A model generated the notes under the pieces. The model had not been told where the DNA came from and searched no databases. It was given only the letters and a program-made list of their open reading frames with translations. Source: DASXVX01 sp036504075 (GTDB lineage Bacteria; Bacillota; Sulfobacillia; Symbiobacteriales; Symbiobacteriaceae). Taken from it: a stretch of 64,000 nucleotides of DNA. Where the stretch lies: assembly GCA_036504075.1 (NCBI GenBank), contig DASXVX010000075.1, positions 1 to 64,000 of the forward strand, given 5' to 3'. The position numbers and the translations under genes were made by a program. Shown one piece after another: positions 6,991 through 15,883 of this stretch; the first letter of the stretch is position 1, and each line of letters starts with the position of its first letter.

Positions 6991-8331
6991 CTAGAAAATG
7001 GCCAGGTACTGGTCCAGTTCCCACTGGTGGACCTGCGTCCGGTAGATATCCCACTCGATCAGCTTCGCTTCCACGAAGTTGGCGACAATGTGCGGACCCA
7101 GAGCGTCCCGCATGACCTCGTCGCTTTCCAGCTCCCGCAGCGCTTCCCGCAGGTTCCACGGCAGCACCTGGATGCCCTCCGCCGCCCGCTCCTCGTCCGT
7201 CATCAGGTAGACGTTCCGGTTGACCGGCTCCGGCGGCGTCAGCTTGCGCCGGATGCCGTCCAGCCCCGCCGCCAGCGTCACCGCCAGAGCAAGATACGGA
7301 TTGCAGGAGGGATCCGGGCTGCGCAGTTCGATGCGAGTGGAGTTGCCCCGGCGGGCCGGGATGCGGATCAGCGGCGACCGGTTCCGCTCCGACCAGGCGA
7401 GATAAACCGGCGCCTCGTACCCCGGCACGAGCCGCTTGTACGAGTTGACGAGCGGGTTGCAGATCGCGGTGAACGCTTTGGCATGCTCCAACAGGCCGGC
7501 GATGTACTGCATGCAGGTTTCGGAGACGCCGCCTGGCACGTTTGCGTCGAAAAACGCGTTCTTGGTCTCCCGGAACAGCGACTGGTGCAGATGCATGCCC
7601 GAACCGTTCACCCCCATGATCGGCTTGGGCATGAACGAGGCGTGCAGCCCGTGCTGCAGCGCAATGGTCCGGACGACGAATCGGAACGTGGCGACATTGT
7701 CCGCCGTCTGCAGGGCGTCGGCGTACTTGAAGTCGATTTCGTGCTGCCCCGGTGCCACTTCGTGATGCGACGCCTCAATTTCAAAGCCCATTTTCTGCAG
7801 TGCCAGCACGCAGTCCCGCCGGCACTCTTCGCCCCGATCCACCGGCCCCAGGTCGAAGTACGAGGCCTGGTCGTTGGTCCGGGTGGTCGGCTTGCCGTCC
7901 GGCTCCCGCTGGAAGAGGAAGAACTCCGGCTCCGGGCCGACCATCATGGTGTAGCCCAGCGCCTTGGCCTCCTGCATCACCTGCTTCAGCATCCCCCGCG
8001 GGTCGCCCAGGAACGGCGTGCCGTCAGCGTTGAGCACATCGCAAATCAGGCGGGCCGTGGCCCCTTCGCCCTGCTCCTGCCACGGGAAAACGGCAAAGGT
8101 CTCCGGGTCGGGCTTCAGCAACATGTCCGATTCCTCAATCCGAACGAAGCCCTCAATGGAAGCGCCGTCGAACAGCAGTTGCCCGTCCATCGCCTTCGGC
8201 AACTGTTCCGCCGGAATGTCCACGTTTTTCGTGATCCCGAGGATGTCGGTGAACTGCAGCCGGATAAAGCGCACGTCCAGTTCCCGGACTCGATCCATCA
8301 CATCTGCTTTGGTTTTGGGACGGTTCGGCAC
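6991..8331 (-). CDS. glnA: Glutamine synthetase type I
   Basis: This 446-residue GlnA condenses ammonia and glutamate to glutamine with ATP. Its size is that of the GSI-alpha group found in Bacillus and clostridia (about 440-450 residues), shorter than the adenylylated proteobacterial form. Recognisable stretches are the beta-grasp N-terminus (FIRLQFTDILGITKNV), the metal/glutamate loops (MVGPEPEFFLF, NGSGMHLHQSLF) and PARRGNSTRIELRSPDPSCNPYLA. GTG start at 8331 with CCCCTCC complement (GGAGGGG) in front. There is no glnR next to it, so the usual Bacillus GlnR-GlnA pairing is not seen here. Confidence 0.96.
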   Translation of the reverse strand: MPNRPKTKADVMDRVRELDVRFIRLQFTDILGITKNVDIPAEQLPKAMDGQLLFDGASIEGFVRIEESDMLLKPDPETFAVFPWQEQGEGATARLICDVLNADGTPFLGDPRGMLKQVMQEAKALGYTMMVGPEPEFFLFQREPDGKPTTRTNDQASYFDLGPVDRGEECRRDCVLALQKMGFEIEASHHEVAPGQHEIDFKYADALQTADNVATFRFVVRTIALQHGLHASFMPKPIMGVNGSGMHLHQSLFRETKNAFFDANVPGGVSETCMQYIAGLLEHAKAFTAICNPLVNSYKRLVPGYEAPVYLAWSERNRSPLIRIPARRGNSTRIELRSPDPSCNPYLALAVTLAAGLDGIRRKLTPPEPVNRNVYLMTDEERAAEGIQVLPWNLREALRELESDEVMRDALGPHIVANFVEAKLIEWDIYRTQVHQWELDQYLAIF

Positions 8332-8350
8332 GGCTTCCCCTCCTAACAGG

Positions 8351-8833
8351 TTAGAAAATCAGTTTCAGAACGAAAGCGGCGATCAGCATCAGGGCCATCA
8401 CGAAATTGACCGCCACGGAGCCGAGGACGCCCACCAACCCGCCCCAGCCCGCCCGTAACGCCTCGTGGGTCGGGCGCCCGACCATGAGTTCAGCGACCAG
8501 GGCACCCAGGAACGGCCCCAGCAAGAGGCCCACCGGCATGAAGAAGAGGCCGAGAATGGAGCCGATGACGGCCCCCCAGGCCCCGGCCCGGCCGGCGCCG
8601 AACCGCTTCGCCCCCCACGCCCGAGCGTACTGCTCGGCCACCTGCGCCAAAATGACAACGCCCAGTGCCGACAGCAAGAACGACCAGGTCAGATGCCGGA
8701 AGCCCTCAACCCAGCCGTAGCCCGCCATGGCCACCCAGACCAGCGACAGCCCCGGCAGTGCGGGAATCAGCGTCCCGATCAGGCCCAGGCCCATCACCAG
8801 GAACGCCAATAAGAGCACGACCGTTTGCGACAC
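8351..8833 (-). CDS. DUF456 family membrane protein
   Basis: The 160-residue product is almost entirely hydrophobic with four or five membrane segments, glycine-rich, with the DUF456 pattern (GLIGTLIPALPGLSLVW near the N-terminus and GLLLGPFLGALVAEL in the middle). No enzymatic function is established for this family. It ends 19 bases before the glnA start on the same strand and could be cotranscribed with glnA. Confidence 0.8.
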   Translation of the reverse strand: MSQTVVLLLAFLVMGLGLIGTLIPALPGLSLVWVAMAGYGWVEGFRHLTWSFLLSALGVVILAQVAEQYARAWGAKRFGAGRAGAWGAVIGSILGLFFMPVGLLLGPFLGALVAELMVGRPTHEALRAGWGGLVGVLGSVAVNFVMALMLIAAFVLKLIF

Positions 8834-8890
8834 TTGATCACCCCTTATTATGTACGGGAGCAGGGGGGTTTTCCCTGCCTGCTTGTCAGG

Positions 8891-10165
8891 TCATCCCGCT
8901 TGAAGGATGCCGCGGGTGATCAAATGGTGCGCGGCATTCATGGCCGCCAACATGACATGCTCACGGGTGAGGCCGCCCTGGAAATAGGCGGCGTACGGCG
9001 CCCGCATGGGACCGTCGGCGGAAAGCTCGATCGAAGAACCCGCCACGAACGTCCCGGCCGCCATGATCACCCGGTCGGCGTAACCCGGCATATCCCAGGG
9101 TTCCGGCCGCACGTGGGCGTCGACCGGACTGGCCTTCTGGACCGCCTGGCAAAAGGCGGTCAACCCTTCGGGCGAACCCAGTTCCACCGCCTGGACCAGG
9201 TCGTACCGCTCGGCGTCGTACGCCGGCCGGACGCCAAAGCCCAGTTCGGCAAAGAGCGCCGCCGTGAACCTGGCCCCCCGGAGCGCCTCGCCGGTGACGT
9301 GCGGCGCCAGAAAGAGTCCCTGCAGGATCAGCCGGTTCACGCCCAGGTTGGCCCCCACCTCTGACCCGATGCCGGGGGCGTATAGCCGGGCCCCGACCCG
9401 CTCCACCAGGTCCGCCCGCCCGACCACATACCCGCCGGTGGGCGCCAGCCCGCCGCCGGGGTTCTTGATCAGCGACCCGCAGACCAGGTCCGCTCCCACC
9501 TCCGACGGCTCTTCCAGCGTGGTGAACTCGCCGTAGCAGTTGTCCACCACGCAGATTACGTCCGGGTTGGCCGCCTTGACCGCCCGGATGATACGCCCGA
9601 TGGCCGCCACCGAGAGCGACGGCCGGAGCGAGTACCCGCGCGAACGCTGAATGAAGACGACCCGGGCGTCGGGCTTCGTCGCCAGACGGGCCACCAGGTC
9701 CAGATCGACCGACCCGTCAGGCAGCAGCGGCGCCTCTTCGTACGCCACGCCCCACTCCGCCAGCGAACCCGGCGCCCCGGAAATCACCTGCCGGAGCGTA
9801 TCGTACGGCGTCCCGGCGGCGGCGATCAGCCGGTCGCCGGCCTTTAGCGAGCCGAACAGGCCGCAGGCGATGGCGTGGGTGCCGGAGGCAAACTGCTGGC
9901 GCACCAGCGCCGCCTCCGTGTGGAAGACATGGGCGAAGACCTGCTCAATCTTCTCCCGGCCGAGGTCGCCGTATGCGTAGCCGGACGACGCGGCGAAGTG
10001 GATGTCCGAGACCTGGGCAGCCTGAAAAGCGGACAGCACTTTGGCCTGGTTGAGCAGCACCAGTTCATCGGCCGCTTCCCAGAACGGTTTCACTTTCGCC
10101 AGGGCAGAGGTGGCCGCGGCAGCAAGCGTATCGGGGCAATCTTTCATTAGACGATGCCAGATCAT
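8891..10165 (-). CDS. PLP-dependent YnbB-type protein ('aluminium resistance' / methionine gamma-lyase-like)
   Basis: The 424-residue product is a fold-type I PLP enzyme of the group annotated as aluminium resistance or methionine gamma-lyase family, found next to glnA/lexA/hfq in many Bacillota (YnbB in Bacillus). Features: VRQQFASGTHAIACGLFG near the cofactor site, VVDNCYGEF with the PLP-aspartate, and GSLIKNPGGGLAPTGGYVVG with the cofactor lysine. The true reaction is not settled for the family. The ATG at 10165 has GAGGTGA eight bases upstream; a GTG four codons earlier overlaps that site and is less likely. Confidence 0.85.
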   Translation of the reverse strand: MIWHRLMKDCPDTLAAAATSALAKVKPFWEAADELVLLNQAKVLSAFQAAQVSDIHFAASSGYAYGDLGREKIEQVFAHVFHTEAALVRQQFASGTHAIACGLFGSLKAGDRLIAAAGTPYDTLRQVISGAPGSLAEWGVAYEEAPLLPDGSVDLDLVARLATKPDARVVFIQRSRGYSLRPSLSVAAIGRIIRAVKAANPDVICVVDNCYGEFTTLEEPSEVGADLVCGSLIKNPGGGLAPTGGYVVGRADLVERVGARLYAPGIGSEVGANLGVNRLILQGLFLAPHVTGEALRGARFTAALFAELGFGVRPAYDAERYDLVQAVELGSPEGLTAFCQAVQKASPVDAHVRPEPWDMPGYADRVIMAAGTFVAGSSIELSADGPMRAPYAAYFQGGLTREHVMLAAMNAAHHLITRGILQAG

Positions 10166-10213
10166 GGACAAGGTCACCTCGTATATGTCGTACGAACATA
10201 GTCCCTGGTTATT

Positions 10214-11569
10214 CTACCGGTTTGTGCCCAACGGCGAAAGGGGCTCGCCCGCGCCGGCGCCCAGCCGGGTCATGGCCAGCGCAAGTGTGGCGATGCCGCC
10301 AAACAGGTCGGATTCCTGGATGTCGAACTGGGGCGTGTGGTGGCCCGACGGCAGGTCGGAGCCGATGCCGATATATGTCGCCAGCCCGCCCTGCTCCTGA
10401 ACCCGGCGCATCATGAACGTGGCGTCCTCGCTGCCGCCACAGGATAGGGCCTCCGCCGCAACCCGCACCCCCGGCACCCCGGCGGCAGCCGCCCCCACGA
10501 AAGCCCCCAGCGCTGCGTCGGCGACCGCAGTCGCCGTCCGGCCGGCGTAGGCGATTTCCAGGTCCAGTTCGTGCGCCAGAGCGGCGCCTTCCAGCACGGC
10601 CCGGGTCCGCCGCAACATGTAGGCTTCCACGGCGTCGTTCGACCCGCGCACCTCCAACTGCAGGAATGCATGATCCGGAATTACGTTCCGCCCGCTGCCC
10701 GCCCGGAGCACGCCGACGTTGACCCGAGAGGCGCCCTCGCTGTGCCGGGAGATGGCGTAAAGCCCCTGGGCCGCCTGTGCGGCGCCCAGCAGGGCGTTCC
10801 GCCCGTCTTCCGGACGGCCGGCGGCGTGGGCCGAGGCGCCCCGTAACGTCACGTCGAGCTTGGTGGAGGCCAAAAAGTCTCCCACCATGGGATAGATCGT
10901 CCCGGACGGCGCCTCCAGCCCCAGGTGGCATGCCAGGAAGTACTGGACACCGTCCACGGCGCCCGCCTCCACCATGGGTACGGCGCCCTTGCCGCCTTCC
11001 TCGCCCGGCTGGAAAATCAGCCGGTACGTCCCCGCCACCCCGCTTGCCCCCGCCGGTCGGGCCTTCAGCCCCGCGAGCACCTCCGCCACCGCCAGGCCAA
11101 TGGCCGTGTGGCCGTCGTGCCCGCAGGCGTGCATGATGCCCGGGTGAGCCGATGCGAACCCCGCCCGGGCGGGCAGGTGTTCCGGCGACTCCGCTTCGAT
11201 AATGGGCAACGCGTCCATGTCGACCCGCAGGGCCACCACCGGGCCGGGGTGTTCGCCCCGGAGTTCCGCCACCACCGCCGGAAAGCCGCCCCGAAAGGCC
11301 GGCAAAAACTCCGGGTCGGCCCCTTCGGCCTCCGCCCGGCGGTAGGCCGCCTCCAGTTCGGACTCCGCCGGCAGGCCCAGCCGGGCCTCGGCTTTCATAG
11401 CCGCCGGCCCCAGCTTTAGCTCAAACCCCAGGTCATGCAGGCGCCGGGCTACCAGCGCGGCCGTGCGGAATTCGGTATAGGCCAGTTCGGGGTGCCGGTG
11501 AATCTCCCGGCGGAACTGCACCGCCCGCTCCGCCGCCCCACGGGCCAGAGTCAAAATCTCTTGCTCCAT
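10214..11569 (-). CDS. M20D family amidohydrolase (AbgA/aminoacylase-like)
   Basis: A 451-residue zinc amidohydrolase of the M20D group, which includes hippurate, indole-acetyl-amino acid and p-aminobenzoyl-glutamate hydrolases and N-acyl-amino acid deacylases. Visible metal-site motifs are RVDMDALPI, HACGHDGHT, QPGEEGGKG and the late histidine in GHHTPQF. A dimerisation lid domain (DVTLRGASAHAAG) lies between the catalytic halves. No signal peptide, so it is cytoplasmic. The stop is 49 bases before the YnbB-type start. The substrate cannot be fixed from sequence; an N-succinyl-amino acid is one possibility given the racemase genes at 57-59 kb. Confidence 0.88.
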   Translation of the reverse strand: MEQEILTLARGAAERAVQFRREIHRHPELAYTEFRTAALVARRLHDLGFELKLGPAAMKAEARLGLPAESELEAAYRRAEAEGADPEFLPAFRGGFPAVVAELRGEHPGPVVALRVDMDALPIIEAESPEHLPARAGFASAHPGIMHACGHDGHTAIGLAVAEVLAGLKARPAGASGVAGTYRLIFQPGEEGGKGAVPMVEAGAVDGVQYFLACHLGLEAPSGTIYPMVGDFLASTKLDVTLRGASAHAAGRPEDGRNALLGAAQAAQGLYAISRHSEGASRVNVGVLRAGSGRNVIPDHAFLQLEVRGSNDAVEAYMLRRTRAVLEGAALAHELDLEIAYAGRTATAVADAALGAFVGAAAAGVPGVRVAAEALSCGGSEDATFMMRRVQEQGGLATYIGIGSDLPSGHHTPQFDIQESDLFGGIATLALAMTRLGAGAGEPLSPLGTNR

Positions 11570-11583
11570 CCGGATCGCGCTCC

Positions 11584-12174
11584 TTAATGCCCGCGAAGGC
11601 GTGACTCAATGCCGGAAAACCAGAACAGCACCCGGTCCAGGGCGGGCCACATCGGGCGTGAAAGCCGGATCAGCCCCCAGGCCACCAGCGCACCCAGTAT
11701 GAACGAGCCCAGCACATCGCTGGGCCAGTGAACGCCGGCCACCAGCCGGGAAACGCCAGTCAGCAACGCCAACCCGGCAAAGACCCACTTCGCACTCCGC
11801 CCCGGCGCATGCCACATGCCGGCCGCGAAAGCCGCACTGCCGGTCGCATGGTCGCTGGGGAACGACGAATCCAACGTGTGGGCCACCAGCAGGCGAATCT
11901 GCCCCGGCGGCAAGGCCGCAAACGGCCGCGCCCGGTAGAAGATGGAACTCAGCACCACGGCGACCCCCAGGGCTGCCAGCCCGGAAACCCCGGCCAAAAC
12001 GATGGTCCGCCGCATTTTGAGCTCCCGCACCGCCAGAAAGTAGCTGCCAAACAGCAGCAAAAACAAGAGCGGCGCGTATGTGGTCAGCCCCGACGCCAAC
12101 TCGTCGAAGAGACGGCTGCGCCCTGCCAGGCCATTTAACCCCAGCAGGACGGATAGATCCAACTGATGCATCAT
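11584..12174 (-). CDS. PAP2 membrane phosphatase (undecaprenyl-diphosphatase BcrC-like)
   Basis: The 196-residue, five-to-six-helix protein has the three PAP2 phosphatase motifs: KxxxxxxRP-like (FYRARPF), SFPSDHATG and SRLVAGVHWPSD. BcrC-type members dephosphorylate undecaprenyl pyrophosphate on the outer face of the membrane and confer bacitracin tolerance; other PAP2 proteins use phosphatidyl substrates. Two adjacent ATG codons (12174 and 12171) follow GGGGGGAAC; either may be used. A 46-codon upward extension has no ribosome site. Confidence 0.85.
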   Translation of the reverse strand: MMHQLDLSVLLGLNGLAGRSRLFDELASGLTTYAPLLFLLLFGSYFLAVRELKMRRTIVLAGVSGLAALGVAVVLSSIFYRARPFAALPPGQIRLLVAHTLDSSFPSDHATGSAAFAAGMWHAPGRSAKWVFAGLALLTGVSRLVAGVHWPSDVLGSFILGALVAWGLIRLSRPMWPALDRVLFWFSGIESRLRGH

Positions 12175-12251
12175 GTTCCCCCCAGGTTCCACTTTCTTTC
12201 CCAGCCACACGTCCCCAGCGTACAACTTGCCGGGGGAACCGTCCAGCCCAG

Positions 12252-12280
12252 TTGACGAAAGCCGGCAACGGTGGTAGGCT
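12252..12280 (+). promoter_or_regulatory. Promoter of the thiamine salvage operon
   Basis: TTGACG (12252-12257), 17-base spacer, TAGGCT (12275-12280). The predicted RNA start near 12287 lies just upstream of the TPP aptamer. Confidence 0.55.
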
Positions 12281-12310
12281 GATGCCAGAACTTCATCGAG
12301 ACTGATTACC

Positions 12311-12398
12311 ACTAGGGGAGCCCGACTATGGGCTGAGATCAGGCATCGGCCTGAACCCTTTGAACCTGAACTGGGTAATACCAGCGGAGGGAAGTGGA
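12311..12398 (+). ncRNA. TPP riboswitch (THI box)
   Basis: The leader contains the conserved THI-box parts in order: ACTAGGGGAGCCC, GGGCTGAGA, ACCCTTTGAACCTGA, CTGGGTAATACCAGCG and GAGGGAAGTGG. Thiamine pyrophosphate binding is expected to favour the terminator that follows and so shut off the transporter and thi genes. Confidence 0.96.
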
Positions 12399-12416
12399 CG
12401 CCGGCCCGCTCTTTTC

Positions 12417-12458
12417 GGCCGCCTCCGCATTCCCTGCGTGAGGCGGCCTTCTGTTTTT
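12417..12458 (+). terminator. Riboswitch-controlled terminator
   Basis: GGCCGCCTCCGCA pairs with TGCGTGAGGCGGCC (one bulge), followed by TTCTGTTTTT. It lies 19 bases past the TPP aptamer and before the first thi gene. Confidence 0.9.
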
Positions 12459-12480
12459 GCTTGTAGTCTGCCCGGAGGCG

Positions 12481-13236
12481 ATGCCCGTGATTTCCAGTCC
12501 GGTGATCTCCAGTCCAATGATTTCAATCGACCAGATCGATTATGCCTACGCCGGTGCAAGCGTGCTCCGGGGGCTTACGCTGCACGTTCTACCCGGCGAG
12601 TTCGTCTCGCTGGTGGGGCCGAGCGGCTGCGGCAAGTCGACCATCTTCAAGCTGATTACCGGGCTCCTGGCGCCCGCCGCCGGGTCCATCCGGGTGCTGG
12701 GCGGGCCGCCGGCCCCCGGCCGGGTGGGCTACATGCCCCAGCGGGACTGCCTGATGCCCTGGCGCACCGCCGTGGAGAACGCCGCCGCCGGCCTCGAAGT
12801 GCAAGGCGTGACCCCCGCGGAAGCCCGGGACCAAGCCCGGGCACTCTTCGCCGATTTCGGCCTGGCCGGGTCCGAAGCGAAATTCCCGCATCAACTGTCC
12901 GGCGGCATGCGCCAGCGTGTCGCTTTCCTCCGGACGGTGCTGGGCGGCCATCCCGTTCTGCTGCTGGACGAGCCGTTCGGGGCACTGGATGCCCTGACCC
13001 GGGCGCAGATGCAGCAGTGGCTGCTCGCCCTCTGGGAACGGCTGGGCAAGACGGTTCTTTTCATCACGCACGACGCGGAAGAGGCCGCCCTGCTCTCCGA
13101 CCGGGTCTACGCCCTGCATGGCGACGCGGTGGAAATTCCCATTAACCTGCCCCGGCCCCGTCGGTACGGCATGGTGACCGACCCGGCCCTGCTGGAGCGG
13201 CGTGCCGCTATTTTGCGGGAGGTGGGACTCCTATGA
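12481..13236 (+). CDS. thiZ: ABC transporter ATP-binding protein for thiamine precursor (ThiZ-like)
   Basis: This ATPase of about 250 residues is in the nitrate/sulfonate/taurine-type ABC group. Walker A GPSGCGKST, signature LSGGMRQRV, Walker B VLLLDEPFGALD and switch FITHD are all present. Together with the next two genes it forms a ThiXYZ-type importer, known to bring in pyrimidine (HMP) precursors. The start is uncertain: ATG 12481 is only two bases from GGAGG, while GTG 12487 has ideal eight-base spacing. The N-terminus carries a duplicated VISSP. It is first in the TPP-riboswitch operon. Confidence 0.9.
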   Translation: MPVISSPVISSPMISIDQIDYAYAGASVLRGLTLHVLPGEFVSLVGPSGCGKSTIFKLITGLLAPAAGSIRVLGGPPAPGRVGYMPQRDCLMPWRTAVENAAAGLEVQGVTPAEARDQARALFADFGLAGSEAKFPHQLSGGMRQRVAFLRTVLGGHPVLLLDEPFGALDALTRAQMQQWLLALWERLGKTVLFITHDAEEAALLSDRVYALHGDAVEIPINLPRPRRYGMVTDPALLERRAAILREVGLL

Positions 13237-13985
13237 GACAGTACGGCGCCGCCGGTACGCTCCTCCTGGCATTGCTGCTTATATGGGAGGGGCTCTGCCG
13301 GTGGCTCCCGGTGCCCACGTATATTCTGCCGGCGCCCAGCCGGGCCCTGGCGGCGCTCTGGCAGTGGCGCGGGCCGCTCTTCCTCGAACACCTGCCGGTC
13401 ACCGCCCTGGAAATCCTGCTGGGGCTGGGGTTCAGCGTGCTGGCCGGCGTCGCCATGGCGGTAGCCATGCACCTCTCGCCCTTGCTCAACCGGGCGCTCT
13501 ACCCGCTGATCATCGCGTCCCAGACCATCCCCATCGTCGCGATCTCCCCGGTCTTTCTCTTTTGGTTCGGCTACACCCTGACCCAGAAAGTGGCCGTGGT
13601 GATCCTGATCACGTTTTTCCCGGTGGTCGTGAATACCTGCGACGGGCTCCGCTCCGCCGACCCGGAACTGCTGGAGTGGATGCGGGCCGCGGGCGCCTCC
13701 CGTCGCCAGATGCTGCGCATGGTGGAAGTGCCGGCGGCGCTCCCCGCCTTTTTCACCGGGCTGAAGGTCGCCGCCGCCGTCAGCGTCACCGGCGCCGTCA
13801 TCGCGGAGTGGCTCGGCGGGCAGGCCGGACTCAGCGTCTACGGTCGGCGGGCGGCCAACAACCTGAAGTCGCCGGAGTTATTTGCTTCAGTCCTGCTGCT
13901 CTCGCTCCTGGGCATCGCCCTGTTTGGACTGGCCGCCTGGTGTGAGCGCCGCTTCGCCTCATACACCGATAGGAAGACCCCATAG
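13233..13985 (+). CDS. thiX: ABC transporter permease (ThiX-like)
   Basis: The 250-residue permease has about six membrane segments and the EAA loop of the SsuC/TauC group (EWMRAAGASRRQMLRMVEVPAALP). It overlaps the ATPase gene by four bases (ATGA) and is followed ten bases later by the binding-protein gene. Role: membrane channel of the thiamine-precursor importer under the TPP riboswitch. Confidence 0.9.
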   Translation: MRQYGAAGTLLLALLLIWEGLCRWLPVPTYILPAPSRALAALWQWRGPLFLEHLPVTALEILLGLGFSVLAGVAMAVAMHLSPLLNRALYPLIIASQTIPIVAISPVFLFWFGYTLTQKVAVVILITFFPVVVNTCDGLRSADPELLEWMRAAGASRRQMLRMVEVPAALPAFFTGLKVAAAVSVTGAVIAEWLGGQAGLSVYGRRAANNLKSPELFASVLLLSLLGIALFGLAAWCERRFASYTDRKTP

Positions 13986-13995
13986 GAGGATACCA

Positions 13996-15033
13996 ATGAA
14001 GCTGATGCGCAAGTTATCACTGCTGCTCCTCGCCGTCGCCCTGCTCACCGCCTGCAGCAAGCCTGCTGCCCCCGCTCCCGCCGCCTCCGCCACCCCGGCT
14101 CCGGCGCCCGCCCCAGCCCCGACCGCACTCAAGCCGGTCTCCCTGGTGCTCGACTGGTACCCCAACGCCGCCCACGCTTTCATTCTGGCGGCCCAGGAAC
14201 AGGGCTTCTTCAAGGCTGAAGGGCTGACCGTCGACCTCAAAATGCCCGCCGAGAACCCCACCGACGGCATCAAACTCGTCGGCGCCGGCAAGGAGACCTT
14301 TGCGCTCTACTACCAGCCGGACGTGCTCCTGGCCCGGGGCGAAGGGATCCCCATCGTCTCCGTGGCGGCCATCGTCCGGCATCCGCTGAACGGCATCATG
14401 GTGCCCACCGCCAGCGGCATCAAGAGCCCGAAGGACCTCGTGGGCAAGCAGGTCGGCTACCCCGGCATTCCCCTGAATGAATCCATGGTGAAGACCATGG
14501 TGACCACCAACGGCGGCGACCCCGCCAAGGTGACCCTGACCGATGTCTCCTTCGACCTGATTCCCGCCATCGCCACCAAGCAGGTCCCCGCCATCGCCGG
14601 CGGCTTCCTGAACCACGAAAAGCTGGTGCTGGAGAAGCAGGGCATTCCCATGACCTACTTCGCGCCCACCGACTTCGGCGTGCCCAACTACTACGAACTG
14701 GTCCTGATTGCCGGCGAACAGACCGTGAAGCAGGACCGGGCCACCGTGGATGCGTTCTGGCGGGCCCTGGCCAAGGGGCAGGACTGGGTGAAGAAAAATC
14801 CCGACGCCGCCGTCAAACTGCTGGTGGCCAAGCAGTCCAAGGATTTCCCCCTGGAAGCCGACGTCGAAACCCAGTCCCTGCAGATTCTGCTCAAGCTCAT
14901 GGAAGATCCCGGCGTCCCGTTCGGCGCTCAATCGCAGCAGGACTGGACGAAAGTCGCCGCCTGGATGGCCGCCCAGGGCGCCCTCAAGGCCACCATCAAC
15001 CCGGCCGACGCCTTTGTCTCCATCACGAAGTAA
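13996..15033 (+). CDS. thiY: Thiamine-precursor binding lipoprotein, NMT1/THI5-like (ThiY)
   Basis: The 345-residue precursor has a lipoprotein signal (LLTAC lipobox, Cys about 16), an Ala/Pro linker (residues 18-45), then a NMT1/THI5-like periplasmic-binding fold (LVLDWYPNAAHAFILAAQEQ, GKQVGYPGIP). Members of this group bind N-formyl-aminopyrimidine or HMP. The ATG at 13996 has AGGAGGATACCA in front. The location in a TPP-controlled operon supports a thiamine precursor as ligand; the exact ligand is inferred. Confidence 0.9.
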   Translation: MKLMRKLSLLLLAVALLTACSKPAAPAPAASATPAPAPAPAPTALKPVSLVLDWYPNAAHAFILAAQEQGFFKAEGLTVDLKMPAENPTDGIKLVGAGKETFALYYQPDVLLARGEGIPIVSVAAIVRHPLNGIMVPTASGIKSPKDLVGKQVGYPGIPLNESMVKTMVTTNGGDPAKVTLTDVSFDLIPAIATKQVPAIAGGFLNHEKLVLEKQGIPMTYFAPTDFGVPNYYELVLIAGEQTVKQDRATVDAFWRALAKGQDWVKKNPDAAVKLLVAKQSKDFPLEADVETQSLQILLKLMEDPGVPFGAQSQQDWTKVAAWMAAQGALKATINPADAFVSITK

Positions 15034-15079
15034 GGCCGAAACATACGTCCACCTGATGCAGCGCGAAGGAGTGAAGTGT

Positions 15080-15883
15080 ATGAAACCCATGCCCCGTGCC
15101 ATGACCATCGCCGGCTCCGACTCCGGCGGCGGCGCCGGCATCCAGGCGGACCTGAAGACGTTTACCGCCCTCGGCGTCTTTGGCACCTCGGCACTCACCG
15201 CCATCACGGCCCAGAACACGCTCGGAGTCCATGGGGTCTTCCCCCTCACCCCGGAGCAGGTTTGGGCGCAGATGGACGCCGTGCTCTCCGACATCGGGAC
15301 CGATGCCGCCAAGACGGGCATGCTGTTCGATGCGCCCATCATCCACGTGGTGGCTGACCGGCTGCGCCATTACGGCGTCGCCAACCTGGTGGTCGACCCG
15401 GTGATGATCGCCAAAGGCGGGCATCCGCTATTGCTGCCCCAGGCCCAGAAGGCGCTCAAGGAAGAACTGCTCCCGCTGGCCGCCGTCGTGACGCCCAACC
15501 TGCCGGAAGCGGAAGCGTTGACCGGCCTCGCCATCCGGACGCCGGACGACATGGTGGCCGCCGGGCGGCGGCTGCTGGACCTCGGCGCCCGGGCCGTGGT
15601 GATCAAAGGCGGCCACCTGGAAGGGTCCGCCGCCGACGACGTCCTGGTGACCCCGGATTACGCCGAATGGCTCCGAACCGAGCGGGTGGAGACCCGGCAC
15701 ACCCACGGCACCGGCTGCACGTTCAGCGCCGCCATCGCGGCGGGGCTGGCCAACGGACTCCCCCTGCGGGACGCCGTGGCCCAGGCCAAGTCCTTCATTA
15801 CCCTGGCCATCCGGCGGGCGCCCGGGTTCGGCGGGGGCCACGGCCCGACCAATCATCTCGCCTGGCTGGAGGAGAAGCGATGA
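15080..15883 (+). CDS. thiD: Hydroxymethylpyrimidine/phosphomethylpyrimidine kinase ThiD
   Basis: This 267-residue ribokinase-family enzyme phosphorylates HMP twice to HMP-PP. Family hallmarks: AGSDSGGGAGIQADLKTF, DPVMIAKGG, TPNLPEAEALTG and HTHGTGCTFSAAIAA, the anion hole and catalytic Asp region. Length equals the family norm. ATG 15080 follows GAAGGAG at eight bases. The stop overlaps the start of the thiM-thiE gene (ATGA). Confidence 0.95.
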   Translation: MKPMPRAMTIAGSDSGGGAGIQADLKTFTALGVFGTSALTAITAQNTLGVHGVFPLTPEQVWAQMDAVLSDIGTDAAKTGMLFDAPIIHVVADRLRHYGVANLVVDPVMIAKGGHPLLLPQAQKALKEELLPLAAVVTPNLPEAEALTGLAIRTPDDMVAAGRRLLDLGARAVVIKGGHLEGSAADDVLVTPDYAEWLRTERVETRHTHGTGCTFSAAIAAGLANGLPLRDAVAQAKSFITLAIRRAPGFGGGHGPTNHLAWLEEKR